50,000 nucleotides of DNA from Paulinella micropora (GCA_019918135.1 WBZZ01001470.1:25001-75000), one strand, 5' to 3'. Positions 11,569-22,694 are shown, counted from the first letter of the stretch. Made by a program: numbers and translations. Notes: generated by a model not told the origin, from the letters alone.

Positions 11569-11882
11569 CAGATTAGGATCCCGCAGATATGATAGGGTGA
11601 GAACTCCTCCAGTACACTGGTAACTCTCACCCTACACCCGGGCATCAGCCATGTTTCCCAACAACTCATATAGTCTGGTACGTTCTTGCCTGCCATGTGC
11701 AGCCTACGTAGGTTGGCACGATATACTTCTAACTTATGCCCACTGAGGTCCTCAAATCCACCTTTAAGGTCCTTCCTCACTGCCTCTAGCATCAGACCGC
11801 GTTGAAAGCCTTCCCAGTCTTCCCTACCGCTGTAGTAAGGTATGTTGGTTGACTCATTTCTATATTTCTGTTTTTCAGACAT
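11559..11882 (-). pseudogene. Copia gag start remnant (element 2)
   Basis: It begins with an ATG about 500 bases inside the 5' LTR. It has gag features: YYSGREDWEGFQRGLML, similar to the W-rich interface helix of copia gag, then LRRLHMAGKNVPDYMSCW. It ends at 11559, overlapping the RNase H frame by 10 bases in a different frame, so the deletion junction (near 11595) also destroyed the frame. About 500 bases between gag and the LTR (11883..12384) are leader with no recognised product. Confidence 0.6.
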
Positions 11883-12384
11883 CTGAAGTTACTTTTGTAC
11901 ACCAGAAAGATTGTTGTTTCTTGTCTGTTGTGTGTTTCTGACTGGCTGACACCCCATCTGCGAATCCCCCTTACGAGTACGTTGCAAGTGTCCTCCTTGC
12001 AGCAATCAGCTGTTGGCCTTTTCCAGTTGGTTTTCTTGAGCAGGTAGCTATCCTGCACCCACCAACACTGCTGCACGCCACAAGCCGCCACCCCTAGATT
12101 GGTTTCTGGGCTTGCCTGTTGATGGGGTTTTGTGGTCCAAACCCCTAGACCGTTCCTGTAGTTGTCCTTCTGACCCGAAGGCTCACTCTTGTCTCCTGTC
12201 GGTAGCTCAACCTTCGAGAGCTCTACCTGTCCAACCACAACGATTCACGCAGTGGTACTGAAGCACAGTTGGAAGGACTTCCCTTCTGCTGTGTCACTCT
12301 TGGGTGACACAGACAGTGGAAGCCTTTCCTCTGGATCACTTTGGGTGAAGTTGTGGTGCTTCTACACGTACAAGGCTCCTAACC

Positions 12385-12717
12385 CTTAAGAAGTTGAACA
12401 GTATAGAGGGTATTAGAAGCCGGTTTAAAGTCTCCCAGGCGTCTCCAGTTGACTAACTAACCAGCTCAAAACGTCCTTTAATAGGTTATTCGATCAATAC
12501 AGACAAAAGCCCGCCAAACAAACGAAACAGTTGATGCAGGTCTCTAAGTCATAAAATAAAAGGTATCCACACAGGACATATTTATTATCGGCATTTATGC
12601 CTGGTGACCAATGCAACCCATACCAGTAAATATCCCTTTTTCCATACTATGAACTATTAATATTAACTAACGTATATACCGGTTGTATTAATCCCATCAC
12701 CTAGCTACCTTCCTAAG
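12385..12717 (-). repeat. 5' LTR of copia element 2
   Basis: The longer partner of 10399..10698. It includes the extra segments TTTATTA (about 12580) and CCCATACCAGTAAAT (about 12618) absent from the other copy. On the element strand it lies upstream of the gag start at 11882. Confidence 0.75.
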
Positions 12718-12965
12718 TGTTTCAGTAAGGTTTTTTAAAAAAAAGCACTATGACACAATTGTTCATGAAAATTACTGGAAACTAGTGTGGGAACTAGTTC
12801 AAGTTGTGATCTTTTTATCTGCAGCTTTACTTTTTTGTAAACCTTGTGGTTCGGAAGGAGATTGCAGCCCCTTTTTCAACTTTTTTAAAAATGTTCACGC
12901 CGGTCCGCAGGGACATAATAGGAAACGACAAGCCATTCCCGTGATCCCACCACGCTTTTTTGACT

Positions 12966-12968
12966 TGG

Positions 12969-13004
<36 letters not shown>
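12966..13004. repeat. Poly-T tract
   Basis: About 38 consecutive T. It is followed by a short pyrimidine-rich run ending CAATTCCAG, which could serve as a splice acceptor or mark the reversed poly(A) tail of a retroposon. Neither can be decided. Confidence 0.6.
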
Positions 13005-13037
13005 CAAAGCTCGCTCAGCTGTTTCAATTCCAGGACA

Positions 13038-14030
13038 TGTCTCCCTTCCTAAGTCGTGATGCCCGCAAAAAGAAAAAGAAAGGCTGGAGACCTAAAGCAA
13101 AGGGAAGTCAGCGTGTTGCAAAATCAGGCACTGCCAAACTTTCACGCCAGGCAAACCGTTCGGACAAGGCTGAGAAATCAGCCAAAAGACTCAAGACACA
13201 AGAAGCAAGAGAGCAGGAAAAGGAAGAGAGAGATGAAGAGAGTGAAGGAGAGAGTGAGGAGGATGGAGAGACAGAGAGGGAGGAGAGTGTAGATGTAGAG
13301 AAAGAGAGATTAGGAGTGCCGCAAAGCCATAGAATAGTCAACACATTCACATCACCAGACGGTAGACAGACAAACACACAGCACAAGAGAAACCACAAAG
13401 ACTATTTCACACTTGCGACACCAGAGGTTAGGGAAAAGAAAAACGAGAAAGGTAAGAGGCAAGAAAAGAAGACAGTTATACAGGAGCTTAGGTTTCAGGC
13501 AGAGACACACAGTAGGTTTAGAAAGGTAGAGAAGGAGGCGATGAAAGAGTTTGGGAGCGCATTTGATAGCTTTGTAGAGAGAGACGAGCCCACAGCTTAG
13601 GAAATTAGGGAGACAGTAGACAGAGTGTTATTGTATATGATGCAACATAACGCTAGTGAGAAAGAAGTGACAGAATTGTTACCTGTTAGCAAGCATCCAC
13701 ACATAAAAGGCACCATGAAAGAATAGGAGAAGGAATGAGTTAGAGCCACAAGCACAAGAGGCATACAAGTTAAGGCTTAGTAGTGACAACAAGTGTGTAA
13801 CAGCAGATTTATGCAAGGTTTTAGCAAGTGCAGATAAGACTTATTTGGCTAGTAAGTTAGGTGACGCTAGTAAGATAGCTGAGCTAAGGATAGCGGTAGC
13901 AGATGATGGAGCAAAGGTAGGTAGTACACACAAAATAGTAACTATAGCTTTAAAATTGATAGCTGTAGATGCAGGAGGCACTTTTCTAGACTTATACCCG
14001 TCCCCCACCTCTGCTGCTGGTCTATTTACT
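13038..14030 (+). pseudogene. Lysine/glutamate-rich ORF, broken
   Basis: From the ATG at 13038 a very charged protein (Lys/Arg-rich start, Glu-rich middle, then basic) runs to a TAG at 13598..13600. The same frame continues past it for 41 codons (EIRETVDRVLLYMMQH...) to another TAG. A different frame then carries plausible coding sequence, LRLSSDNKCVTADLCKVL and AELRIAVADD, to about 14030. I do not recognise the family; it could be a gag-like protein of an unclassified retroelement. Two stops and one frameshift make it a pseudogene. Confidence 0.4.
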
Positions 14031-14886
14031 CTTGCCCAATGCAAAGTGCCGGAGACATACGATGCGTTAGAAGAAAGACTTATGCCCACCTTAAAGGAGT
14101 CCTGGACCTTGTCCCTGTGATTTCTTGCGAAGAATGTCGCGTTCGTCACCAACGTAACTGGTCAGTAAATCGTAAATAAAGAACAGTGTGCGTACGCGAT
14201 AGGTTGCCATGAAGGCGAGTAGTCTTTCCAGCCTTAACTTCCTCCTGAAACTTCTTGTCAGTACCTAGAGTGTCAGTACGGGAGCCCAGAATGGGGTAGG
14301 GGTCCAGACAGCGTCGCTTATGTTCGTTATACTTCGATACTGGATCGTCGTGCTGCGATTGATTCCACATGTAGACGTGCCAGGAGGAGACCAGAACGCA
14401 GAGCAGTAGCTGGAGAGGACGATATGCAGTGGAGGAGGCGTTCTCCACTCTGTAGGTAGGGGGTGACCCTAAAACGACAAAACCAGACACATACTGTGTT
14501 GGTTGACTGCATAGTGTTTATGAGGGCAGAGGAGGGACACAAAAATGCAACGGCAGGTGAACAATCTGTCGAAACATATGTGTTTTTAGTCACCTCTGTC
14601 CTAATACGTTGTTGTATAGCCACTCCTGAAGGAGAGGGTCTTTCCAAATAGATCTGTCGACAGAACACACCAAACTCTATGTGTGTAGTTTTCACTTGGA
14701 AGGAGAATTCGAATTGTGAGTTTGTATACAACTCTTCAAGTAGGCCCAGATACAACGAACTCTTATTAAGAACACTATGGCTGCATTGAGTCCTGACTCT
14801 GTGAGAGCAGGTGAAATAACAGTAAATAGTAGAGAGGTCACTTCGTTTATTTACGTATATAATTTCGATTTCGTTCAGAAATGATT
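14031..14886. other. No gene recognised
   Basis: Frames exist on both strands, the longest 187 codons on the minus strand, but they have no motif, repeat or composition that argues for coding. Nothing else structured was seen. Confidence 0.4.
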
Positions 14887-15126
14887 TCAAACGATCATTG
14901 ACGAACTGCCGGACGATGAACTGCTCGACGATGACGAAGAAGGGCCGTGTCCACCGCCTTTCGAGTCGTTGTCATTGTTGTGCTTCTTATTCTCACTTGG
15001 CTTGCACTGCCAGATGAGGGCTGTGGTTGGACAGGTTGAGCACGAGTTGCCTGTGGCATCGGTGCGGCCGATGCGTCTGAACCAGTGGCCGCTGGTGGAT
15101 GAGCCGGGGCCGGTGATGGTTGACAC
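14887..15126 (-). pseudogene. C-terminal piece of the unknown coding block
   Basis: This follows the frame ending at 15138 after a stop. It contains RTDATGNSCSTCPTTALIWQ and then CKPSENKK, a short Cys cluster that could bind metal. It ends in a serine run encoded by repeated TCG/TCA/TCC codons. The serine run resembles that in the preceding frame, which suggests both belong to one original protein. Function unknown. Confidence 0.35.
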
Positions 15127-15137
15127 GAGACCAGTGG

Positions 15138-17430
15138 CTATTGAATTGGGGTCAGCGGTGGCTGGACTGGGGCAGATGGTGGCAGAGCTAAGGCCGATGG
15201 TGGTGGAGCTGGGGCCGATGGAGGCTGAGCTGGGACCAACATCGATGACGATGAGCTCGAACTAGATGACGAGCTCGATGAGGAGCTGGATGAGGAGCTG
15301 GAACTTGATGAAAAACTAGATTTATCGTCGCCTGGTGCTGATGGCTGAACATCAAAACCTGGGTGTACGCGGTTGACGTAGGGATAGCCGATACGATAAT
15401 TTTCCCTAGTCTCTTCAGGCGTGAGTGTTGTATATGTTCCTGGTCCGCTTGTCAACAAGATTTCGTTCTCGATATCCTTGGTGCTCATTTTCAGTTGCGT
15501 GTAGAACATGCTGAGGACCATTTCCATTGGTTTTCCCTTGAGATTAGCGAATTGCCCGTGCGGGGTATGGGCGTCTGGTTGGTAGGCGATTGGAGGGAGA
15601 TCGGGGTTCTGTTCCCACTTCCGAAAATGTCGTTGTTCATGATCTATCGAATGCTTGCGTATAACCGGAACTCCGTAGGGGTAGCCACGGAGGCGTTTGT
15701 CACGAGAGTACGGATTGATGATATCCGTCGAGCATGGGACAGTAAGGTGGGGGTGTTGGACCACATGGATATCCCTGCTAAATCGACGCCCAGTTTCGCT
15801 TCCGACGACCATTAGAAAGTACTGTGCTAGATGCCATGGGACATGGCCGTAGCGTACCCAGTAGAACTTACATGCAAATGTATCCATGATGTTGAGTGTG
15901 CCGGATGAGGCATTCCAATTGGGAGCCTGTCGAAGATATTTGCGGAGTTTGGAGTCGTCCAGTTCAGTCGTTCCCACACTCCTGTCGATTGTATCTGAAT
16001 GTCCCATGTAATTGCTGCCCATGAAGAAATGACGCAAGAATGGTTCGTCCTTTTCGTCGTGTAGTAAACCGTGATGCTGCATTCATCGAAAAAGCTGAGT
16101 GGCAGATCCACGACGCATTCGTAAGATCGCTCCCTGACTGTGCGTATCTCCGTCCATGAACTTCCCTCATCATAGTAATGGTCCGTAGTGAGGATCTTGA
16201 ACCAGATGGGGTCGTTACACGGAAGACGGTGAAAGTAGTGTTGCAAAGCGAAGCAGCGTTCGCGAGTTGGAAGTCGGAAAACACTGCGTGTGTACGGTCT
16301 TTCTGCAACTTGTGGATTGAATTCCATGTGTCGAGGAGTGAGATCTTCCATGCTGCACCATGGGAATAAGAGTTGTCCTTCAAGGACGGCTGCCAAAGGG
16401 GACTTGTTGGGGTTCGCTCCCACAAGTAAGCCGAGGCATGAGGATCTATATCCCCACGGGCGTAAGACAGGATCATAAGCCATTCCTTGTCGGAAATAGC
16501 CAGTATTACCGGTGGGCTCGATGTTAGGGCCAACCAGAGAGGAGGCGACAAGTTGGGCGGTGTTTCTACCATTCGGTGGGCTAAAATAAAAGATGATAGC
16601 AGACACGTTATTCTGGTGGAGTCGTGACATCATGGTAGCACCTTGTTCGATGTTGAGGATTTCACTCAAAGCGGTCTTCGAAAGTAGGCATTTCAATGCC
16701 ACGACAAGTTATCTTGGGGGCCGTTGAATCGCCAGCGCGGAACAAACACATTGCTTCGGTGTTGATAACCCCTAGGGGTACTTTATTGTTTGCAATGAGT
16801 TTGAGGCCATATGTGAAATCCTCAAAGGTGTGGGCATCCATTTCATGTGCTGACTTGCGCGGGGGCCAATAATACTGCATCAATAGGGTGGGGCAGAACC
16901 GATGGAAATTGACGACGGCTTGAAAGAACTCTTCAAGATGGTGGAGAGGCCCAACGAGTCTTCGCGTAACAATGTCGTGGTTCCGTGTGCAAGTATATCT
17001 GGCTCTCGTGCGTACGTGGCTGGCCAGAAACAGAGGTGGCTGCCCATGGGGTGAAGGTCCGGGTAAGGTGTGGAACATCAGAAAGAAAGTTGAAATCCAC
17101 CGATGGGATAAGCAAATTTTCAACTGATGCAAACCTGGGCGGAGTTTCAGCAGCCAAAATGTCATAGGTGCCATCCCACCTTACGTGAGATTGAGTCATG
17201 TGACGTTCCACGCGTGGGATGTTGTTTTGCATGTTTGTTTTGTCAGGCCATAGGCCCTGGCAAGTGGTGAGGTGCTTGGGAATCCAGTAGCCAAGGTGTC
17301 TGCATTTGGGGTGAATGCCAGGAAACATTGCCATCGCCAATGTTGGGAAGTAGGTGGCATAAATGTCCCGATATATGTAGAGTGCTGGATCCGTACCTGG
17401 GGATCCGCCGAGTCTAGCTTCCTCAATCAT
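15138..17430 (-). pseudogene. Unrecognised large protein, frameshifted
   Basis: Four minus-strand frames follow each other with little overlap and similar composition: 17430..16975, then to 16662, then to about 16075, then to 15138. Together they cover roughly 750 codons of ordinary globular-looking sequence rich in Pro, Trp, Tyr and His (GYFRQGMAYDPVLRPWGYRS; PLAAVLEGQLLFPWCSMEDL; GYPYGVPVIRKHS) and end in a serine run. Changes of frame lie near 16975, 16665 and 16070. I do not recognise the family. With the N-terminal blocks at 17.4..19.65 kb it looks like one long decayed gene, perhaps from an unclassified mobile element. Confidence 0.45.
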
Positions 17431-18885
17431 TCTCTCACCGGGGTCTTAGTGAAGCCGGTGAAACCACCACAGGACGCTGGTGGCCACGGACTGACTGATA
17501 TGAATCGTTCGCGTCGAGGGGCTATCGGTGTCGGTGGTACCGAAGCCGATATGCTCCTGTCGGATAGGTCACGCGGACGTCCAATAGCGCGACGGTCCTT
17601 CCATGTTGGGGTCCGAGTCTTGAAGTTGTCAAGCGGGCTAAGCGAATACGTAGCAGCAGGAGAGCTTGCCAATGGGGATTGAGACGCCGGGGGTGGAACT
17701 AGCGCTGCTGGGTTACTGGCTAGTGAGGGCGAGCTTCCAGACGAGGATGATGAACTGCTGGACGTCGCTGGATGAGGATGATGAACTACTAGACGCGCAT
17801 TGTAGTGCCTGTTCAGATTCTTCGCTCAGCCCTTGAATCCGACGAGTGGATCGCCGTTTAGAGCGGGGTACTGGCGAGGGTACCGGAGGAGCTTGAGAAC
17901 AAGGGGACTGTTCCTGTTTACTGGAGGAACTTCGTGTCGAGTGTCGACGTCCAGATTTCACAGGTACAGGTAGAACCAAAGACGGTGGAGGGTCTGCCAG
18001 TGCATTCCGAAGCTGTTGCGGGATGGGGTGCACAGGGGCCGGTGCAGGAGCAAAGGCCGGTGCAAATGGCAATGCGGCCGGTGCGGACGACGAAATTGCT
18101 GGCAATGCTGGTGGCGATGACGATGATGACACTGGTGACGATGACGATGACGCCACCGACGATGACGATGAGGCTGCAGACGGAGATGACAATGATGCCG
18201 CCGACGATGACGATGCTGGCGCCGACGATGACGATGTTGCAGATGAGCCAAAAACGAGGGGTCGTGCAAGAGGGCTACTTCTCGGGTTGGATGCCCGTTG
18301 AGAGTCTCGGATGGCCGTCCAAGCAAGACGATCGTTGAGCTTGTCTTGTTGAGTGACTACGTCGAGTTCAGGACTTGAATGGGAACCCGGTGCAGGCAAA
18401 GTCGTGGCGGACGTGTTTGGGGACGTCTGCGTCCTCTGTCGTTTCACAAGGGTGCGTTTGTGGTCCTGATGGCAAGTCCTCTTGAGATGGCAGAGTCTGG
18501 CCTTTTAACTGAAGGATTAGAATGGTAGGGGATTTCGTCTTCATCTCCATCTTCTTCTTCCTCGGTGTGCTCGTAGGTAGAATCGTTCTTGTCGACTGGC
18601 TCTTCTTCTTCTTCCACCTCTTCCTGATCTTCTTCTTCCTCATCCTCTGGCGGTGTCTTCGCACCTCCGTCGCAGGTCTCTTTTTGTCAGACATAAAGAG
18701 GTTGACTGTGCGGCCGTAGAGGTGAGCTTGGGAAGTTGAAAGAAGATCATAAGGCTGAGCTTGCCGGTTGTGTACTTGCTTGATTTCTGAAAATTTGTTC
18801 GATCTTCGATGTTGGGTACGAAGTCGCTCTGGTCAAAGTCTTCGGACGAAAGTCGTAGCTGATGGTGGCTAGTTGACGATCGCAC
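17431..18885 (-). pseudogene. Low-complexity middle of the unknown coding block
   Basis: The segment 18447..17713 encodes a Ser/Ala/Pro-rich chain with long serine runs from GATGACGATGAC-type repeats, followed by basic patches (KSGRRHSTRSSSSKQE; RSKRRSTRR). The segment 18694..18480 reads best as an acidic chain of Glu/Asp runs. The segment 18885..18640 has SSEDFDQSDFVPNIEDRT. Frames change between the pieces. Such linkers suit a disordered region between an N-terminal Cys-rich domain (18977..19648) and the globular part at 15.1..17.4 kb. Confidence 0.35.
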
Positions 18886-18976
18886 ACTTAAAGTGGTGTG
18901 TTGAAAAGATGGAACTCTGTCTCGTAGACTATCTGTCTTGCCTTAGGCTTCAGAGGGATGTAGTCAGTTGGCTTAA

Positions 18977-19648
18977 TCATCTGAGCATAGTCGATTGACA
19001 AATTGATATGTGCTGCCACCTCGTTGGCGAAGAGTAGATCACGCGGTCGGGCAGGTGGGTCGACACATAGATGGTAATTGCGTGCACGTGGAGTGGCGAC
19101 GTTGGATTGGCGGAGACAAAGATTTCAATACCATCTGTGAGTACTGCGTAGATGCAGACGGATGAGCGTGCTTTCACAAGGAGCAACCTCCGAATGGTGA
19201 AACCATGCTGCATAACACATGATAGGCGGGCGACGCCTTTGCAGTTGCACGTTGAATCCAAGTTACATGTGGTCTTACCGATAAACTGGCTGTTGAGAGG
19301 GTGTTTTGCGACACAAACACATCCATTGACCACTGTCGGGATAGTCGCAATCCGCAGAGGCGGGGGCGTTGGCACCAACGGAGAGGACGCGCAGGACAGT
19401 GTAGTCATGTGAAAAGCGCGCGGAGTGTTGCGAGCAGCGGCCGCTGGTAGCTTCCAGTCGCAGTGTTTCTTTTCGTCTTGACAATCCTGTTGACGAAGCT
19501 TGCATTCTTTGAACGAATGTCTGGTTAGTTGATCCTTCTTCAAGAAGTTGTTGTGCTCCTTGCAGTAGGCGCAGGGAATATCCGTAAACTGCTTACGTTT
19601 AGTCTGGTTCGTCGGTCTAACCGGTGTGTCAGTCTTAGTTGTGGACAT
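18977..19648 (-). pseudogene. Cys/His-rich N-terminal part of the unknown block
   Basis: From the ATG at 19648 the protein contains CAYCKEHNNFLKKDQLTRH followed by a Cys-x6-Cys spacing, a C2H2/CCHC-like metal site. Further on comes a second Cys-rich stretch with CVCVAKH, CNLDSTCNCKG and then SCVMQHG, and finally IYAVLTDGIEIFVSANP. Nucleic-acid binding is a reasonable guess for the first motif but the family is unknown. The frame ends at 18977 and coding-like sequence resumes in another frame at about 18885. Confidence 0.4.
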
Positions 19649-19819
19649 AGACAGCCTCATAAAAGAAAAGGGCTCGCGTGACATTTGAAAAAGGCTGCAA
19701 AGAAATAATGAAATATTAATACATCATACTTCCCTTTATTTACAATATTAATACTAGTGAAAGTAATTATTCTTAAAAACTATAGTGTTGGTTAAAAATT
19801 AAGTGCTGTAAACTGCAAA

Positions 19820-19903
19820 GGGGCGCCCTACGCCAACCCCGCCTCGCAGCGCGACAGCGCGGCGAGGCGGGGTCGGCAGTGCGGTGGTTGGCGTAGGCGC
19901 CCC
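19820..19903. repeat. GC-rich multi-arm palindrome
   Basis: Three nested pairings can be read directly. The outer arms GGGGCGCCCTACGCCAACC (19820..19838) and GGTTGGCGTAGGCGCCCC (19886..19903) pair with one bulged base. The inner arms ACCCCGCCTCGC (19836..19847) and GCGAGGCGGGGT (19862..19873) are perfect. The tip GCGC-GACA-GCGC is at 19849..19860. The unpaired CGGCAGTGCGGT (19874..19885) makes it asymmetric. It stands alone in AT-rich DNA, about 170 bases upstream of the start of the unknown coding block. Confidence 0.8.
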
Positions 19904-20496
19904 CTCCTACTGCTTCAGGTACACATGCACTGCGGGCCAAAACACCTCTGTATCTAAATCTATCACACGTCGGCTCCGCCGGACCCGAAATCTTTAATTT
20001 TGTTGTTGTCATTTTTTTTTTAATGATCATTATTATTATTTTTCTTATATTCTTATTATTTTTTTTATTCTTGTGTGCCTAGATTTTTTTTGGTCTGGTG
20101 CGCACATAGGTGCGGTCTCGTATGTTTTCTAAGTTTGTACTATTGTATATGCTTATGTGCTGTGCATATTCTGGATCAGTGGGAGCTGTGCAAACTAGGA
20201 TCTACCTTTAAGATAAAAAAAAAAGGAAAATCATCGACAGTATTATCCCTGTCATCACGTCAGAGTTGTCAGTCTCGCAGGTGCAAAATAGAATCTCGAC
20301 TGATATGATGGCATCAGTCTCGCAAACGTAAGTTGCGAAACCCTATGGTTCTAGATGAGAAGAAACACGGCAATGACTCCACAAGGGAACAGACTAATCG
20401 ACCGCACCGCATTTATCAAAGCTAAAACGTAATATACTTTGTATGTCGCTATGGTAAAATCTGGCTAACCACAGACCAATCAGCTATATCCGTATA
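19904..20496. other. No gene recognised
   Basis: AT-rich and T-rich intergenic sequence. Short frames only, with no motif. It separates the palindrome from the last exon of the CCCH zinc-finger gene on the minus strand. Confidence 0.5.
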
Positions 20497-20804
20497 TCAG
20501 GGGCTGAGAAGAGAAGTGGGTGAAGAAGACACGTTGCCAGCGGTCGCCAAGTGCTGCTGCAGAGGTCTCCCTTGGGGCGCCGCGGCCGGGCTGGAATTAC
20601 CTGCCATTCGGTTCAGCTCGTCGTCGGTGCTTTCTTGTCGCCTGTTCGGCGCCTCAGACCCGCCTTCTCCGTTGTTGGAAAAGCCAGACCCCCCGTTGAA
20701 ATTATCAGGCAGGGGATGGCCCGGCGTGCCCGAGTGAACGAAGCGGCATGCTGTACCCAGCTGGCAGAAACCCTTGGCCCAATGACGACAGCGCAAACCG
20801 CCAC
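20497..20804 (-). CDS. CCCH zinc-finger gene, last exon (partial gene)
   Basis: The minus-strand frame contains CRHWAKGFCQLGTACRFVH, a C-x7-C-x5-C-x3-H zinc finger of the RNA-binding CCCH class, then a Gly/Ser/Asn-rich tail ending at the stop at 20497. The base before 20804 on this strand is the end of ...CTCAAG, a possible AG acceptor, although the pyrimidine tract is weak. The finger closely resembles those encoded at 21722..21819 and 26553..26700 on the same strand, so all three may be exons of one gene with microsatellite-filled introns. Such proteins usually bind mRNA; the exact member cannot be named. Confidence 0.55.
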
Positions 20805-20861
20805 CTTGAGTCGCTACCAACAAGCAAGCATGACCATGACTTCTCACTTCGCTCACTGCCT

Positions 20862-20998
20862 CCCCATCCTCCTCCTCCTCTCTCTCTTTCTTCTCTCTCT
20901 CTCTCTCTCTCTCTCTGTGTCTGTCTATCTTCTTCTTCTTCCTCCTCCTCCTCCTCCCTCCGAGAGAGAGAGAGGGGTGGGGGGGGGGGGGGGGGGGG
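20862..20998. repeat. Polypyrimidine and poly-G microsatellite
   Basis: Runs of TCC, TCT and CTT change into GAGAGAGAG and end in a G tract of about 20 (around 20980..20998). Several large frames across it are only repeat translations. Confidence 0.85.
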
Positions 20999-21120
20999 AA
21001 TCGAGAGAGGGAGGGAGAACAGCGACAGGGCAGACAAAGACAGGCAGCATGAACACATAACACACAACACTGACTTCTCCCTTTTTAGGGCAAGCGTTGC
21101 TTCTGCAAGGAGAACTTCCT

Positions 21121-21271
21121 CCTCCTCCCCCTCCTCCTTCTTCTTCTTCTTCTTCTTGTTCTTGTTCTTTTTCCTCTTCTAGTGTGGCTAGTAAAGCACC
21201 TCAAGGCTTTTTCGGCGGTAAATGGAAAAATTGGGGTATGTATGTAATGTATGTATTTATATGTATGTACG

Positions 21272-21305
<34 letters not shown>

Positions 21306-21320
21306 TGTATGTATGTATAT
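21121..21320. repeat. (CTT/TCC)n and (GTAT)n microsatellites
   Basis: A run of CTCCTC/TTCTTC units at about 21118..21180 and a GTAT array at about 21235..21320. The bases between them include CACTAGAAGAGG on the minus strand but no exon that I can support. Confidence 0.85.
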
Positions 21321-21609
21321 GTAGGCTGTTCGAAGAAGAACCCTCGCCAGCTACAATGTGAACAGTATCCAGGTAATTACAGGCCCAGGACGAAAGCCTT
21401 TCTGACAAGAAGAGGGAAATGTGGGAGATCTGGTGTCGATTCGTGGCCAAGTATCCGACCATGAATTGCTTGGCGGGCGCTGTGTGTGTCTTTTTGTATA
21501 TAATTGCGCATGGAGTGCATTCGCGTGTGTTTTGCATGTGTGTACGTCAAAGTGTGCACTTGTGTATGCGAGGGACAGGCAAAAATTATGTTTTAACACT
21601 TGATAAATA

Positions 21610-21718
21610 CTCTCTTCTTTTTCTTCTTCTTCTTCTTCTCTCTCTCTCTCTCTCACTGTGTCTCCCCCCCCCCCCCCCCCCCCCCCCCTCTCTGTGTCTG
21701 TCTCTGTCTCTCTCTCGT
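21610..21718. repeat. TTC/TC/C/TC microsatellite
   Basis: A compound tract of TTC repeats, TC repeats, about 23 C and TCTGTC repeats. On the minus strand it begins directly downstream of the exon end at 21722, so it lies at the start of the inferred intron. Confidence 0.85.
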
Positions 21719-21721
21719 TAC

Positions 21722-21819
21722 CAGATTTGAGAGGTGGCTGTCCGAAGTGCGCGAAGTTGCAGGTTTCCCCGAGCCGACAGAAGCCACGCACCCAGTGGCG
21801 GCAAGGAGCTGTCTGACGC
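21722..21819 (-). CDS. CCCH zinc-finger gene, internal exon
   Basis: The exon encodes CRHWVRGFCRLGETCNFAHF, again C-x7-C-x5-C-x3-H, and is bounded on its strand by ...GGGTGCAACAG (acceptor) and by G|GTAACG (donor at 21721). At 98 bp it is a typical internal exon size. The finger is very close in sequence to the one at 26.6 kb. Frame continuity with the flanking exons cannot be proved without a transcript. Confidence 0.5.
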
Positions 21820-22213
21820 CTGTTGCACCCACATCCCACGCGTCGTCGCACATTTCTTGCCCAGTTTACATTCAAGAGGCGATATTGATCCAACTTTGAT
21901 CATCGTTCTCCATCATCAGTAGCTATGTGACCATGCTGAAACCAACGATTGAACCCAGAAAAAAAAGAGCTTTCAAATGAAGTGCTCAGTATTTCCATAA
22001 CTCAAATATCAATAGAAAAAAAAAATCAAAACTGGGCATTTTTTTTCGGGGGGGGGGGGGGATGTGCTGCAAGGAACAGAGAATCAGTTACCTGTGATTG
22101 GCAGGGAAGGGGCTCGGTGAGGGCAACTGATTTCGCGACAACGGCGGCATGATGCCTACGAACAGCCATATAATCACTCAGAAAGAACGTAAAGAAAACG
22201 AGATTAATAACCC

Positions 22214-22312
22214 CCTTCCCCTGGCTCCTCTCTCTTTCTCTCTCTCTCTCCTCTCTCTCTCTCTCTTTATATGTATATATATGTATATATATGCAAATAT
22301 ATATATATATCG
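22214..22312. repeat. (TC)n and (TA)n microsatellite
   Basis: TCTCTC runs followed by TATATATG/TATATATA. It lies in an inferred intron of the minus-strand gene. Confidence 0.8.
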
Positions 22313-22493
22313 CAGCGCGTGCGGTGAGTTGGCGAAGGTGACCTGGAGAACGGTTGGGGTAGTGAACGAGTTGTGGCAGCGAGAAGGTCTGGGCATGACA
22401 CACGGAAAATCCCTTTGAAAAGATAGGTAGCCAGGGTTCGATACATGGGGAAAGTCTGTGTTGAAAGTGCAAGTGCGGGAGGGTGAAGGTGAC

Positions 22494-22602
22494 CTGCATG
22501 CTGCCTCCAGGGCCGCCGAGAGTGTACGGCGGAAGGCTATGGCGAAGCGACTGCAGGTCGAAGGGCTGAGAAATGCCACCCGCAGGCACGTTGCCTCCGT
22601 AC
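22494..22602 (-). CDS. Candidate Gly-rich exon of the CCCH gene
   Basis: The minus strand has an AG acceptor (GTGTCGCGTCAG), 109 bases encoding YGGNVPAGGISQPFDLQS and then a Gly/Pro-rich end, and a GT donor after ATGCAG. Gly/Pro/Gln-rich linkers are common between CCCH fingers. Flanking microsatellites and the strand match the finger exons. Evidence is splice-site shape and composition only. Confidence 0.35.
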
Positions 22603-22635
22603 CTGACGCGACACGCACGCACATGTGCACACAAA

Positions 22636-22640
22636 GTGAG

Positions 22641-22694
<54 letters not shown>

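Larger units (their letters stand above)
10399..12717 (-). mobile_element. Short internally deleted copia element
   Basis: Direct repeats of 300 bp (10399..10698) and 333 bp (12385..12717) enclose only about 1.7 kb. On the minus strand the internal part reads a gag start and then directly a copia RNase H; protease, integrase and most of RT are missing. This is the layout of a non-autonomous deletion derivative moved by a full-length relative. The LTR ends, CTTAAG/CCTAAG, are not the usual TG...CA, so the boundaries may be off by a few bases. Confidence 0.75.

Noticed and set aside
14163..14890. 187-codon minus-strand frame as a gene
   Set aside because: No ATG-linked context, motif or composition that distinguishes it from chance open sequence.
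20551..21182. Plus-strand frames over the CCCH exon and GA/TC repeats
   Set aside because: The zinc-finger reading is on the minus strand. The plus frames run into microsatellite without domains.
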